DNA of 64,000 nt from Gracilimonas mengyeensis (GTDB lineage: Bacteria; Bacteroidota; Rhodothermia; Balneolales; Balneolaceae), in assembly GCF_900182705.1 (NCBI RefSeq), contig NZ_FXTP01000003.1, positions 1-64,000 on the forward strand. The letters are read 5' to 3'. Positions 9,160 through 18,449 of this stretch are shown here, one piece after another. The notes beneath the pieces were generated by a model. That model saw only the letters and a list, made by a program, of their open reading frames with translations, made no database searches and was not told the DNA's origin. The number at the start of each line of letters is the position of its first letter. Position 1 is the stretch's first letter. The translations under genes were made by a program, and so were the position numbers.

Positions 9160-10641
9160 TCAGGTTCTGAGGAGTGAGAAGTTTTGGGGAGATTGAAATC
9201 TTTTTAATAGCGAAGAAGACCGGGCATATTTCACCTTTTCTGTCTCGCCATTTTGAAGTGCATCATACACCTCAAGTAATCGCTCAGCGTAGCGCGACAA
9301 ACTAAATTCCTTTTTCGTGATCGCTTTATTTTTTTCAATAATTGCCTCATCCGGCCATTTGCTACTTAGGGATACGGGCTGTATCTGCTCTTTCAGGGCA
9401 GGCTCTTTCCTGAGACGTGCAATCACCGTTCGCTGTATCTCTTCATCCAGCGCCCCAAAGTCAACCTTGTCTTCGTCTAATAACGTGTTTATCCAATAGC
9501 TCAGATCTTCTTCTTCAAATTCAATCCCGTAACGCTTCAGGTTCTTTTGTATCGCTTTCCTGAAACGTGCGGTTATCTTAGCCTTACTGATCCATGCTAC
9601 CGGTATTTTTACTTGCTCGTACATCCCGGGAAACTGAATTCCCCGTTCTCTAAAGTCAGCCACAATGTCGGGTAAAATTCTCCCGGTTAGAGGTTTACCT
9701 GCCAGCCAGCTTTCCAGGTAAATCAACCCGAAACCTTCAGCAATGCTGGTTGTGATAAAGGCATCGGCACGGTTCAGTAATTCCGGGAAACTCATGTCCC
9801 ATTTCTGGCCTGCTTCAAAAGTTACCGGCAGCTTTTCCTTTTCAGCAAACTTTTTCCACTGATTATAACTGTCATGATACTTGGGGTTTTTAGGAGCCAG
9901 GGTTACCGCAAAGTGTTCATTTTCGCCGGCGAGAGCTGACCAAAGCAAAAATTCACCAATATTTTTCCTGGGGATTACCCGACAGGGATACAAGTAAAGC
10001 TTTCCTGAACCCCCCTGATTATCTTCGTTACCTGCTATTTCTTCTTGCTCCAGATCTAAAGAAACAGGATTGGACAACAAATGAAGTTGATCCTTTTTGA
10101 TGCCTGTATCCGCCAGGATATCCTGATCTCGTCCATTAAGTACGGCATAGTGAATGTTCGGGGCTAATGGGTAAAGCCGTTGAGCCAATGAATGTTCTTG
10201 AGAAACAGACGACTCACCTGATAGGTAGCGATAATTTTTTGCACGATTATCTTCGGCAAAATCATGGATATGAAAAAGCATTCGGTGTTCTTGCTCGGCC
10301 AGCCTCAAAACCAGCCGGGTAAAAGCTGCATTTTTCCCTAAGGAGTGATTATGAACATGCCACACATCGGGCAGAGCTCCCAGTTGATCTTTCGCAGCAT
10401 CTTTCACTTCGGAAACCATCTCTTCGTAATCCCGTTCAGGATTTTCATTACCATAAGACAACCCTTTAACTACTTTGACGATTTCCTCCGGCACATCAAA
10501 GGAATCGCCAGGTTCTTCGCCTGTGATTATACACAGCTCCACGTCTTTATTTTTGAGGGCCTCAACAGTATGCTCAATAATACGGGTAACGCCTCCGCCC
10601 CGGAGATGATAGTGCAAGATGGCTACGCGTGGTTTACGCAT
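9160..10641 (-). CDS. GT4-type glycosyltransferase of the osmolyte operon
   Basis: 493 residues of GT-B fold. The N-terminal domain begins RVAILHYHLRGGGVTRII, the glycine-rich acceptor loop. The C-terminal domain carries the nucleotide-sugar site (CRVIPRKNIGEFL) and the E-x7-E motif in SIAEGFGLIYLESWLAGKP. A 110-residue C-terminal extension follows. Its ATG overlaps the gpgS stop by one base (TGATG). By position it could transfer a second sugar, for example mannose, onto glucosyl-3-phosphoglycerate or glucosylglycerate, as MggA does in Petrotoga. The sugar donor cannot be read from sequence. Confidence 0.82.
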   Translation of the reverse strand: MRKPRVAILHYHLRGGGVTRIIEHTVEALKNKDVELCIITGEEPGDSFDVPEEIVKVVKGLSYGNENPERDYEEMVSEVKDAAKDQLGALPDVWHVHNHSLGKNAAFTRLVLRLAEQEHRMLFHIHDFAEDNRAKNYRYLSGESSVSQEHSLAQRLYPLAPNIHYAVLNGRDQDILADTGIKKDQLHLLSNPVSLDLEQEEIAGNEDNQGGSGKLYLYPCRVIPRKNIGEFLLWSALAGENEHFAVTLAPKNPKYHDSYNQWKKFAEKEKLPVTFEAGQKWDMSFPELLNRADAFITTSIAEGFGLIYLESWLAGKPLTGRILPDIVADFRERGIQFPGMYEQVKIPVAWISKAKITARFRKAIQKNLKRYGIEFEEEDLSYWINTLLDEDKVDFGALDEEIQRTVIARLRKEPALKEQIQPVSLSSKWPDEAIIEKNKAITKKEFSLSRYAERLLEVYDALQNGETEKVKYARSSSLLKRFQSPQNFSLLRT

Positions 10642-11615
10642 CAGTCCACATTAAATTTTTTGCGGTATTCGGGGATATCAATCATTGGCGGGCGTTCATC
10701 CTCGTGAATCTCATGCTCCAGTTGCTCATACTTCTCTTTGCGGGCCTGGAACTGTCGTAAGATCGTGTTGTACGCTTGCTTAACCTCCACTACGTTTTGA
10801 TCGCCGGCACGGGTTAAAAAAGATTGCAAGAGTCCAAATGCCATGCGACCAAGTGCCTGGGTGGATTGGTTTCGGTGCACTCTTTTATCCAGATCGGTTT
10901 GGGCAAAAGCACCGAGGCCATGTTTGCTGTACACATCAATCAGGTGTGAGGTTTCCACACCGTATCCAATTGGAAAGGGAATTTCCTGCAGTACATCCCG
11001 TCGTACGGCATATTCCCCGGAAAGGGGCTGAATGATAGCAGTGAGTTCAGGATAAAACAGAGAAAACAAGGGACGGATGAGAATCTCCGTTACACGCCCA
11101 CCACCTGAAGGCCTCACAGTATCGGAAACGGCAAGCGGGCGGTCATAGAAAGCCTTCACATACTTAATTTCTTCACGATAGATAAGCGGCGCCACCAAAC
11201 CATAGACAAACCGGGGATGGATGTTTTTAATATCAGCATCCACATATACAATAATATCTCCTTTTAACTGGTAGATTGCTTTCCAGAGGTTTTCGCCTTT
11301 ACCTTTTTTCTGTTCAAGATCGGGCAAAATATCGCTAGCCAGGTAAGTGTCAGCCCCAAAAGTGGAGGCTACTTCCAGCGTTTTATCCTCGGAGCCGGAA
11401 TCAATCACTGCAATTTCATCCAGCAACGGATACCGGTTCACTAACTCGGATTTAAACAAGACCACCTCTTTACCGATGGTTTCTTCTTCATTCAGCGTGG
11501 GGATACAAAGCGAAATTGTAAGCCCCTGCTCTTCTTTCCGCTGAATAAGTTTTTTGAGATCCCAAAAATCGGAATGGTGATAGGTATTTTCTTCTAACCA
11601 CTTCTCAATGTTCAT
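10641..11615 (-). CDS. gpgS: Glucosyl-3-phosphoglycerate synthase
   Basis: 324 residues from the ATG at 11615, chosen because GGAGG lies eight bases upstream; an in-frame ATG at 11630 lacks this. A GT-A fold GT81-type enzyme: SLCIPTLNEEETIG opens the nucleotide-binding domain, VIDSGSEDKT follows, and VDADIKN holds the metal-binding DxD. PLSGEYAVRRD and GYGVETSHLIDVY complete the family pattern. It transfers glucose from an NDP-glucose to 3-phosphoglycerate, the first step to glucosylglycerate compatible solutes. It overlaps the preceding M20 gene by 11 bases and the next gene by one. Confidence 0.9.
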   Translation of the reverse strand: MNIEKWLEENTYHHSDFWDLKKLIQRKEEQGLTISLCIPTLNEEETIGKEVVLFKSELVNRYPLLDEIAVIDSGSEDKTLEVASTFGADTYLASDILPDLEQKKGKGENLWKAIYQLKGDIIVYVDADIKNIHPRFVYGLVAPLIYREEIKYVKAFYDRPLAVSDTVRPSGGGRVTEILIRPLFSLFYPELTAIIQPLSGEYAVRRDVLQEIPFPIGYGVETSHLIDVYSKHGLGAFAQTDLDKRVHRNQSTQALGRMAFGLLQSFLTRAGDQNVVEVKQAYNTILRQFQARKEKYEQLEHEIHEDERPPMIDIPEYRKKFNVD

Positions 11616-12804
11616 TGCAGTGCCCTCCATCCACAGCTAAGATAATAGCTACCAGTTGTGCAAGTCCTTTATACATGGGGTCAATGTTTATAAATTCGTC
11701 TTCCATTTGCAGGTTTTTTCCAGATGATACGCCTACGGTCAATGCCGGGATATCGTAATCGATGAAGCCCGAGAGCTCAGAAGTACTCGGTTCATAGCGG
11801 GGATTTACTTCACATTCCTTCAATATCTGTCGGGCGCAGCGCACCAGGGGATGTGAAAATTCAATACCGCCCGGCTGCCTTTTAGCAAAAATATCCAAAT
11901 TCAAATAATCGCCGGTTTTTGAAGCCACTTCTGCCACGGCTTCTTCCAGTCGATAACCAATTTCGTCTACTACACTGCCTGACTCCGAACGTATCTCAAA
12001 ACCAAGCTTTGCTGTTGTAGCGCGTTTGTTGAAGTCGGCACCGCCTTCCATTTTACCCAACACAATGCTGGAACGGGGACGTTTAGGCAGCGGGATATCG
12101 TTAATCTTGTTGATCACTTCATTAATGGTAAGAATAGCGCTTGAATCCCCAAAGCTGGTCCAATCATACTCGGCCGGAATACGGCATACAATCTCTCCGC
12201 GCAGCATCCCAATTGACATATGGCTGAGTCTGCCAAACTGAACGCCTTCTACGCAGATACCGGCTTTTATAGGATGTTCATTGTTGGCCAGAAAGAACCT
12301 CAACCCTTCAATATCGCCCCGGCCCAGGCTTTTGGTAGAACCCATCAGGATAAGATCGTTCTTAAGCTCAATATCCAGTTTGTTTAAAATATCCGGTAAA
12401 GAAGCAATGGCCGCCAGACCTAACGTATTATCAGCTACGCCAGGGCCTGTAACCACATCGGGCTTTACACTTAGTGTGTGATCGGTTTTCTCTGAAAAAA
12501 CCGTGTCGGTATGAGCCAATACCAAAATATTTCCTTCTCCTTCAGATCCCTCTAACACGCCAAAGCCGTTATCTTTCTCATCCATAGCCGTATTCAGAAG
12601 CCCGACTTCACTGAATCTGTTTACCAGCATTTTGTTTCGTCGTTCTTCTTTAAATGTGGGAGCGGGGATTTCGCCCAGCAAAACAAGATTTGCTAAAATA
12701 GTTTCCCGCATCTCGCTGATAGCTTCAGTTAATGCGGGTAGTTGCTCTTGGATCTGCTCAAATGTACCAGCCGTTTTTATACTCATGTTTTTTGATGGTG
12801 CCAT
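11605..12804 (-). CDS. M20-family metallopeptidase-like protein
   Basis: 399 residues. The first metal site is seen in LVLAHTDTVFSE and the second in GVADNTLGLAAIASL; a dimerisation domain occupies about residues 200-310. It ends with STSELSGFIDYDIPALTVGVSSG, resembling peptidase T/ArgE-type enzymes. The usual catalytic Glu-Glu after the second aspartate is not obvious (the text reads LMGSTKSLGRGDIEG), so activity may be altered. It is the first gene of the coupled four-gene operon with gpgS, overlapping it by 11 bases. Its link to osmolyte synthesis is unknown; hydrolysis of an amide or peptide solute is one possibility. Confidence 0.78.
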   Translation of the reverse strand: MAPSKNMSIKTAGTFEQIQEQLPALTEAISEMRETILANLVLLGEIPAPTFKEERRNKMLVNRFSEVGLLNTAMDEKDNGFGVLEGSEGEGNILVLAHTDTVFSEKTDHTLSVKPDVVTGPGVADNTLGLAAIASLPDILNKLDIELKNDLILMGSTKSLGRGDIEGLRFFLANNEHPIKAGICVEGVQFGRLSHMSIGMLRGEIVCRIPAEYDWTSFGDSSAILTINEVINKINDIPLPKRPRSSIVLGKMEGGADFNKRATTAKLGFEIRSESGSVVDEIGYRLEEAVAEVASKTGDYLNLDIFAKRQPGGIEFSHPLVRCARQILKECEVNPRYEPSTSELSGFIDYDIPALTVGVSSGKNLQMEDEFINIDPMYKGLAQLVAIILAVDGGHCNEH

Positions 12805-13319
12805 ATCAGGTTTTTTAAAAGGCAGATTGTGACATCAAACCGTAATTAATTAACCATTTTTCGCTTTTTACATTATAATTATCAGGTATTTAATGTTTTT
12901 ATCCTCATTAAACAAATTTTATCCCTGCTTAGTTTGTAAACATAGCTATTCTTAACCTTCAGTTTACACCAAACTTGTGTACATAGAGGCAAAAAATAAA
13001 GACAAACTTTTGCAGGCTATTTACTATGCATAGCCTAACTGCTAATGCTGTTGATTTTAGCCCCAATTTGATAATTGGCAGGTTTTTGTTTAGGATTGAT
13101 GAACTATTTAAGTCTTGATCTCTTTTATAGATGTAGTTGCATCAATTTTTTTATGTCTGCCTGATCCACATTTGTTGAATTTGGCACTTAATTCTTGGGG
13201 CTTTATCAAATTTTAGCAGCTTACCCCACCAGGCCAGACATCTTATTTCAAGTCCAGTTTAATGCGACTGAATTCTCACCATTAGTGCTGTATTTAATTC
13301 TAACCTAAAACAATCCATC
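12805..13319. promoter_or_regulatory. Divergent regulatory region between osmolyte operon and BCCT gene
   Basis: 515 bases without a supported gene, between two divergent transcription units both linked to osmotic adaptation. It is A+T rich and should contain both promoters. I see no recognised riboswitch. A loose inverted similarity (AGCCCCAATTTGATAA near 13060 and GGGGCTTTATCAAATT near 13198) may be a structured leader for the carrier gene, but it is not collinear enough to be sure. Confidence 0.4.
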
Positions 13320-14939
13320 ATGGCAATAAGAGGAGAAGAAAAAAAGCCTGGTAAACAGACGGGCTTAAACAAATATTTTGATATCCATAAACCCGTTTTT
13401 TGGCCCTCTGTATTACTAATTACTGCAATGATTGTTGCTACCCTATCATTGGGCAGCAGTGCCGAAGATATCTTTAGTAACATCCAGGCTTTCATTAGTA
13501 ATAATGGTGGCTGGTTTTTTGTTATAGCCGTTAACGTATTTATCCTGTTTTCGCTTTTTATTGCTTTTAGCCGGTTTGGTGATATCAAGCTCGGTGGCGA
13601 TGAAGCCGAACCCGATTTCAGCACACTTGCCTGGTTTGCCATGTTATTTAGTGCCGGCATGGGAATTGGTATTATGTTTTGGAGTGTGGCTGAGCCCATC
13701 TTTCATTACTTATCCCCACCAACCGTTGAGGGCGGAACCACGGAAGCTGCCCAACAAGCCATGAACATCACTTATTTACACTGGGGCTTTCACGCCTGGG
13801 GTATCTATGCCGTTGTTGGCCTGTCGCTGGCTTTCTTTGCCTTTAACCGCAATCTCCCTCTATCATTCCGCTCAGTATTTTATCCCCTTATCGGTGATCG
13901 TATTAAAGGCTGGATGGGTGACGTTATTGACGTACTTGCGGTGTTGGCTACCCTTTTTGGATTAGCCACTTCTTTAGGATTAGGCGTATTACAGGTGAGT
14001 GCAGGCTTAGAACATGTTTTTGGTTTGCCTGATAATATTTATATACAAGTCGGTATTATCATAGCTATCACCGGGGTCGCTACACTTTCTGTGGTATTGG
14101 GGATTGATAAAGGCGTACGGGTACTAAGCGAATTTAACGTCCGTATTGCCGCGCTATTTTTAGTGTTTGTGATATTTGTTGGGCCGACCATCTTTATCAT
14201 GGATAGTTTTGTACAGAACTTTGGCGGATACCTGAATTCTGTAGCAACCTTTAGCTTTTGGACCGAATCCTATGCCGGCAGTGACTGGCAAAACAGCTGG
14301 ACCATTTTCTACTGGGCCTGGTGGATTTCCTGGTCTCCCTATGTTGGGATGTTCATCGCCCGTATCTCTAAAGGCCGAACGGTTAAGCAATTTGTATTGG
14401 GCGTTCTCATTGTTCCAAGTATTATCACGTTTCTTTGGATGTCAGCTTTTGGCGGCTCCGCCATCAGCCTTGAAATGCAAGGCATAGGCAACATTGGAGA
14501 CGCTGTTAATGAAAACGTAGCAACGGCACTATTTGTATTCCTGGAGCAATTCCCTCTCGAGATGATTACTTCGGTAATCGCTATTGTGCTAATTTTGAGT
14601 TTCTTTGTGACTTCTTCTGATTCCGGCTCCCTGGTTATTGACGGACTAACCAGTGGCGGCAAGCTGGATGCGCCTGTTGGGCAACGGATATTTTGGGCAC
14701 AAACGGAGGGACTGGTTGCGGCCATACTTTTAGTCGGCGGTGGCTTAAGCGCCCTTCAGACAGCCTCAATTAGTACCGGCCTACCCTTTGCTCTTATTTT
14801 GTTGGTAATGTGTTACAGCCTGCAACAGGGCCTCAGGCGGGAATACCAAGAGAAACACAACAAAATAAAACAGGAAGAACGCGATACCTATAGAGAACTG
14901 GTTAAAGACACTATAGAAAAACAAAAAGACGAAGTTTAG
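13320..14939 (+). CDS. BCCT-family betaine/choline/carnitine transporter
   Basis: 539 residues with about twelve membrane segments. The family signatures are present: FSAGMGIGIMFWSVAEPIFHY in the substrate/sodium region, and WAWWISWSPYVGMFIARISKGRTVKQF, the aromatic box and loop that define BCCT carriers. The charged C-terminal tail (QGLRREYQEKHNKIKQEERD) resembles the osmosensing tail of BetP-type carriers. It probably imports glycine betaine or a related solute with sodium. A universal stress protein gene follows 17 bases later. The divergent operon encodes osmolyte synthesis. Confidence 0.93.
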   Translation: MAIRGEEKKPGKQTGLNKYFDIHKPVFWPSVLLITAMIVATLSLGSSAEDIFSNIQAFISNNGGWFFVIAVNVFILFSLFIAFSRFGDIKLGGDEAEPDFSTLAWFAMLFSAGMGIGIMFWSVAEPIFHYLSPPTVEGGTTEAAQQAMNITYLHWGFHAWGIYAVVGLSLAFFAFNRNLPLSFRSVFYPLIGDRIKGWMGDVIDVLAVLATLFGLATSLGLGVLQVSAGLEHVFGLPDNIYIQVGIIIAITGVATLSVVLGIDKGVRVLSEFNVRIAALFLVFVIFVGPTIFIMDSFVQNFGGYLNSVATFSFWTESYAGSDWQNSWTIFYWAWWISWSPYVGMFIARISKGRTVKQFVLGVLIVPSIITFLWMSAFGGSAISLEMQGIGNIGDAVNENVATALFVFLEQFPLEMITSVIAIVLILSFFVTSSDSGSLVIDGLTSGGKLDAPVGQRIFWAQTEGLVAAILLVGGGLSALQTASISTGLPFALILLVMCYSLQQGLRREYQEKHNKIKQEERDTYRELVKDTIEKQKDEV

Positions 14940-14956
14940 GAGGTACTATTTATATC

Positions 14957-15874
14957 ATGAAAAATTTAGAACACTGGTTTATTTGCCTTGATCTTTCCAA
15001 GATGGACGATATCCTAATTGGGTACATTAACTTTTTAACCTCTGTCGTAAAACCTAAAACTATTTCATTTTTTCATGTGGTAGAATCGGGCTCTGTTGCT
15101 GATGAGATGGTTGAGCTGTTTCCCGATATCGAATCTGAGGATGATTTTGAAGATGTAATCCGAAAAGAAATATCAGATAAGATTTCCTCAAATTTTGAAA
15201 GTTTAGATGATATTGAAACGCGGGTCATCATTAAAGAAGGTCGCCCAACCGACGAGATCATCGAGCTTATGAATAGTATGGATCCTGACTTGTTGGTTAT
15301 GGGAAAGAAAACCGGCTATAAAGGAGAAGGCGTGATTGCCCGGCGTATTGTTAAGTACGTTCCTTCTTCCATCTTGTTTGTACCTGAAAACAGTCGATAC
15401 GCCATCAATACCATACTTACCCCTGTCGACTATTCAGAACAATCAGCCAATGCTATTAAAACAAGCCTTGAATTAGTTTCATCTCAAGACGGTAAAGTGA
15501 GAGCACAACATATTTTTAAATACCCTTCTCACTTCTTCCCCTATATGCCGTCTGATGAAGAAAAAGCAAAGCTCAGAAATCATTTGGAAGAAAAAGAATC
15601 TGAATTCAAGGAAGAATATGATATCCCCGCTGAAGTAGATTTTTCGTTGACCCTGCACAAAGAAGGCCGAATGGGCGACGATGTGTATGATGAAGCCGTA
15701 CGAAATCAAGCCGATTTGATTGTGGTAGGTGCTAAATCTGGTAAGAAAATTACCAGTATTTTGCGCGACGACTTCACGGATAAGATGACTTATTATTCTT
15801 TTGGGATACCACTGCTGGTAGTCAAGAACAAAGACAAACACCGAAAATTTCTCAGTTCCTTATTTAGGGGCTAA
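14957..15874 (+). CDS. Universal stress protein with two UspA domains
   Basis: 305 residues made of two tandem UspA domains (about 1-145 and 150-290). The first contains DLLVMGKKTGYKGEGVIARRIVKYVPSSILFVP. The second begins NTILTPVDYSEQSANAIKTSLELV and ends ADLIVVGAKSGKKITSILRDDFTDKMTYYSFGIPLLVVK. It follows the BCCT gene by 17 bases, with AGGAGG at 14939-14944, so they are co-transcribed. Usp domains fused or linked to transporters often bind ATP and modulate the carrier; here that is inference from context. Confidence 0.9.
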   Translation: MKNLEHWFICLDLSKMDDILIGYINFLTSVVKPKTISFFHVVESGSVADEMVELFPDIESEDDFEDVIRKEISDKISSNFESLDDIETRVIIKEGRPTDEIIELMNSMDPDLLVMGKKTGYKGEGVIARRIVKYVPSSILFVPENSRYAINTILTPVDYSEQSANAIKTSLELVSSQDGKVRAQHIFKYPSHFFPYMPSDEEKAKLRNHLEEKESEFKEEYDIPAEVDFSLTLHKEGRMGDDVYDEAVRNQADLIVVGAKSGKKITSILRDDFTDKMTYYSFGIPLLVVKNKDKHRKFLSSLFRG

Positions 15875-15888
15875 ATTACTTTGAAGAT

Positions 15889-17610
15889 TTAGCTTTCTTC
15901 TTTTCTTACAAGGATAATTGCTTCCAAAATTATCCAAAGGGTGAAGCCAAGAATGATAGACCCAAAACCGAAAAGAAGGAAGTTAGCTTCATTCGCTCCA
16001 TAACCCGACCAATCTAAAACAACCTGTTCCGTCATAGCCCAGAGCGTCATGGCTAATACAAATATCATTGGTATGAGTGTATAAACGATGCTACGGCCAT
16101 TCCGTTTTAGCCAAATGGTCACCAGCAATAAACTAATACCTGCCAACAGTTGGTTTGATGTTCCAAATAGAGGCCACAACAAATAGCCGCCAGATCCAAG
16201 TCCTTTGGGACCTTCAGGTAATAATACCAAAGCGGCACTTGCTCCTACTGCTATCAAGGTAGAAAGATGTAATTTTGTGAGTGGTTCAACCTGGTATTCC
16301 TCCCCAAGTTCATTTATGATATATCTCATCAGTCGCACCGAAGTATCTAATGTAGTAGCGGCGAAACTTATCACGATCACGGCTATAATGGTCTTCGCAG
16401 CCTCTAAAGGTATCCACAAGGCAGTAGCCAATTCAGCGGCACCCTCTACGAAAATATTTAAGCCTACCGAACCTGCTTCTGAAAAAGAATGATAGACGTT
16501 CATGAACTCTCCGGTGCTATTAAAATAGGTTATGATGGCCGCGATGGTTATTAAGGCCAGTGAACCTTCTCCTATTGCACCAAGATATCCTACAAAGCGT
16601 GCATCGGTCTCTTTATCAAGCTGTTTTGCCGAAGTACCGGATGACACTAATCCATGAAAACCAGAGATAGCACCACAAGCTATTGTGATGAATAGAAGAG
16701 GAAACCAGCTAACATCGGTTGCCTCAGGATTGGTTGCAGGTGCTGTTATCTCAGGGCTGCTTAAGAATAAGCCGAGATAGAGTATTAAAAGTCCCAACAC
16801 CAGTTGATATGCATTGATTAAGTCACGGGGTTGTAAAAGCATCCAAACTGGCAGTGTAGAGGCAAAATAAACGTAGACCATCAAAACAATAATCCAGATC
16901 AGGAATGCCATCTCTACGCCTGAAAAACCTAACAGAGATCTCCCTTCTTCTCCTCCAAAATATTGGACCAGATCAATCTGCAATAACGGTACATAGCTGG
17001 CAATTACTGCTGTTGAGTACATTATTATCAGTACAAAAACGGATGGGATGACCATATTCCCCGTTTTTCTATAGGCTCTTACTCCAATCCAAATGGCCAG
17101 CGGTATTTGAATAAAGATAGAGAGTACTGTTGCAGGAAAGCTGATAAACAGGTTTGATATTACCCAGGCAAAAACGGCATTTACCATCAATACCAAAATC
17201 AAAATGATGAAAAGAAATAATAGCTTGGCACGGTGACCGATTAACTGGTCAGCAAGGGTCCCAATAGATTGACCTTTATGGCGTACCGAAAGCACCATGG
17301 TTCCAAAATCATGAACACCTGCTGCAAAAATAGTTCCTAAGACTACCCAAAGCATAGCAGGGAGCCACCCCCAGTAAACAGCAATTGCAGGGCCTACAAT
17401 AGGAGCTGCACCCGCAATAGAGGTAAAATGATGTCCTAAGAGCACCCATTTGTTTGCAGGTACATAATCGACATCATCCTGAAACTCATGTGCAGGTGTA
17501 ATATAGTTAGGGTTCAGTTGGTATATCTTTTCAGCAAGGAATCTTGAATAGTATCTGTACCCAACAAAAAATAGTATAAGCGATACCGCAGCTACCCAAC
17601 TTGCTTGCAT
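15889..17610 (-). CDS. cstA: Carbon starvation protein A (peptide/pyruvate transporter family)
   Basis: 573 residues with about sixteen hydrophobic segments. Family hallmarks are near the N-terminus: YYSRFLAEKIYQLNPNYITPAHEFQDDVDYVPANKWVLLGHHFTSIAGAAPIVGPAIAVYWGWLPAMLWV, and later SGFHGLVSSGTSAKQLDKETDARFVGYLGAIGEG. CstA proteins import peptides or pyruvate in carbon limitation. It converges with the Usp gene, 14 bases between stops. The next gene upstream on the same strand is DoxX, separated by a terminator, so it is probably its own unit. Confidence 0.92.
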   Translation of the reverse strand: MQASWVAAVSLILFFVGYRYYSRFLAEKIYQLNPNYITPAHEFQDDVDYVPANKWVLLGHHFTSIAGAAPIVGPAIAVYWGWLPAMLWVVLGTIFAAGVHDFGTMVLSVRHKGQSIGTLADQLIGHRAKLLFLFIILILVLMVNAVFAWVISNLFISFPATVLSIFIQIPLAIWIGVRAYRKTGNMVIPSVFVLIIMYSTAVIASYVPLLQIDLVQYFGGEEGRSLLGFSGVEMAFLIWIIVLMVYVYFASTLPVWMLLQPRDLINAYQLVLGLLILYLGLFLSSPEITAPATNPEATDVSWFPLLFITIACGAISGFHGLVSSGTSAKQLDKETDARFVGYLGAIGEGSLALITIAAIITYFNSTGEFMNVYHSFSEAGSVGLNIFVEGAAELATALWIPLEAAKTIIAVIVISFAATTLDTSVRLMRYIINELGEEYQVEPLTKLHLSTLIAVGASAALVLLPEGPKGLGSGGYLLWPLFGTSNQLLAGISLLLVTIWLKRNGRSIVYTLIPMIFVLAMTLWAMTEQVVLDWSGYGANEANFLLFGFGSIILGFTLWIILEAIILVRKEES

Positions 17611-17731
17611 AATTTTACCTCATTTACATTTATCCAACTTTATTTCCCCTCCCCAAATATATAAAAAGAGTGCTAAGTGTAAAGAGTAGCAAAAGGGAAA
17701 GCATAAGCTGCACCCTAGCTCTTTTACAAAT

Positions 17732-17764
17732 AAAAAAACCAGCCTGTATTCTTTTCAAGCTGGT
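17732..17764 (-). terminator. Rho-independent terminator of the doxX gene
   Basis: Stem ACCAGC (17738-17743) / GCTGGT (17759-17764), extended through one mismatch. On the minus strand seven T residues (17738-17732) follow. It lies 38 bases past the DoxX stop codon. Confidence 0.75.
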
Positions 17765-17801
17765 CTATGATCTAATCTACTGAAATGATTGTAATATCGT
17801 T

Positions 17802-18209
17802 TTACAGCTTACTATCTATTGAATACTTTCCACCACCTGTGAATAGGGTTACCATAAACATTAGCAAAAATATTAGTGCCTTCTCTTTTTGACTAAAAGG
17901 ATCCCCTGCATGGGCGAAAAATACGGCTACCGCCATGTTTATCACCAGGATGAATGAAGCTATGCGTGTCCATAATCCTAAAGTCACGAATAAGCCACAA
18001 ATTCCTTCAGCAAATGCAGCCAATATGAGAGAAAGTTCTGGCCCAATCCCAATGGGATCGGCAAATCCAAAATCACCATTTATAACTTTCATCAGTTTTG
18101 GCAGTCCATGGGTAAATATAAATAGACCCGCGCCAATCCTTAGTAACAGAACTGAATAATGGACAGATATAAATTTATTAACGTCTGTTGATGTTAACTT
18201 GTTAAACAT
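17802..18209 (-). CDS. DoxX-family membrane protein
   Basis: 135 residues with four membrane segments, the DoxX length and plan. LLLRIGAGLFIFTHGLPKLMKVINGDFGF near the N-terminus and AAFAEGICGLFVTLGLWTRIASFILVINMAVAVFFAH in the middle match the family. DoxX-like proteins are inner-membrane proteins, some associated with redox enzymes, with no assured function here. Monogenic, with its own terminator. Confidence 0.88.
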   Translation of the reverse strand: MFNKLTSTDVNKFISVHYSVLLLRIGAGLFIFTHGLPKLMKVINGDFGFADPIGIGPELSLILAAFAEGICGLFVTLGLWTRIASFILVINMAVAVFFAHAGDPFSQKEKALIFLLMFMVTLFTGGGKYSIDSKL

Positions 18210-18370
18210 AGTATCACCTCATTTTTATTGATGTCAAGTCTTGGTTATTGGCTGGCTTAAAAGCCGGTCTTTTTTGTAAACTAAATAAAATTAAAAGGAA
18301 GGTCTTAGCTAATATCTACATATTTGTTATCATTTTTTTGCATTTCACCGTTCCCCCATCATGTACAGAT

Positions 18371-18421
18371 ATAAAAAAACCCTTCATATAATGCTGATAG
18401 TCAGGCTTATACAAAGGGTTT
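18371..18421 (-). terminator. Rho-independent terminator after the 615-aa cohesin-like protein gene
   Basis: AAACCCTT (18377-18384) pairs with AAGGGTTT (18414-18421) around a 29-base loop. On the minus strand a T-run follows (18379-18373). It is 28 bases past the stop codon of the gene at 18450-20297. Confidence 0.65.
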
Positions 18422-18449
18422 CAGCAAATTTGCCGTAATTCTGAAGTTA

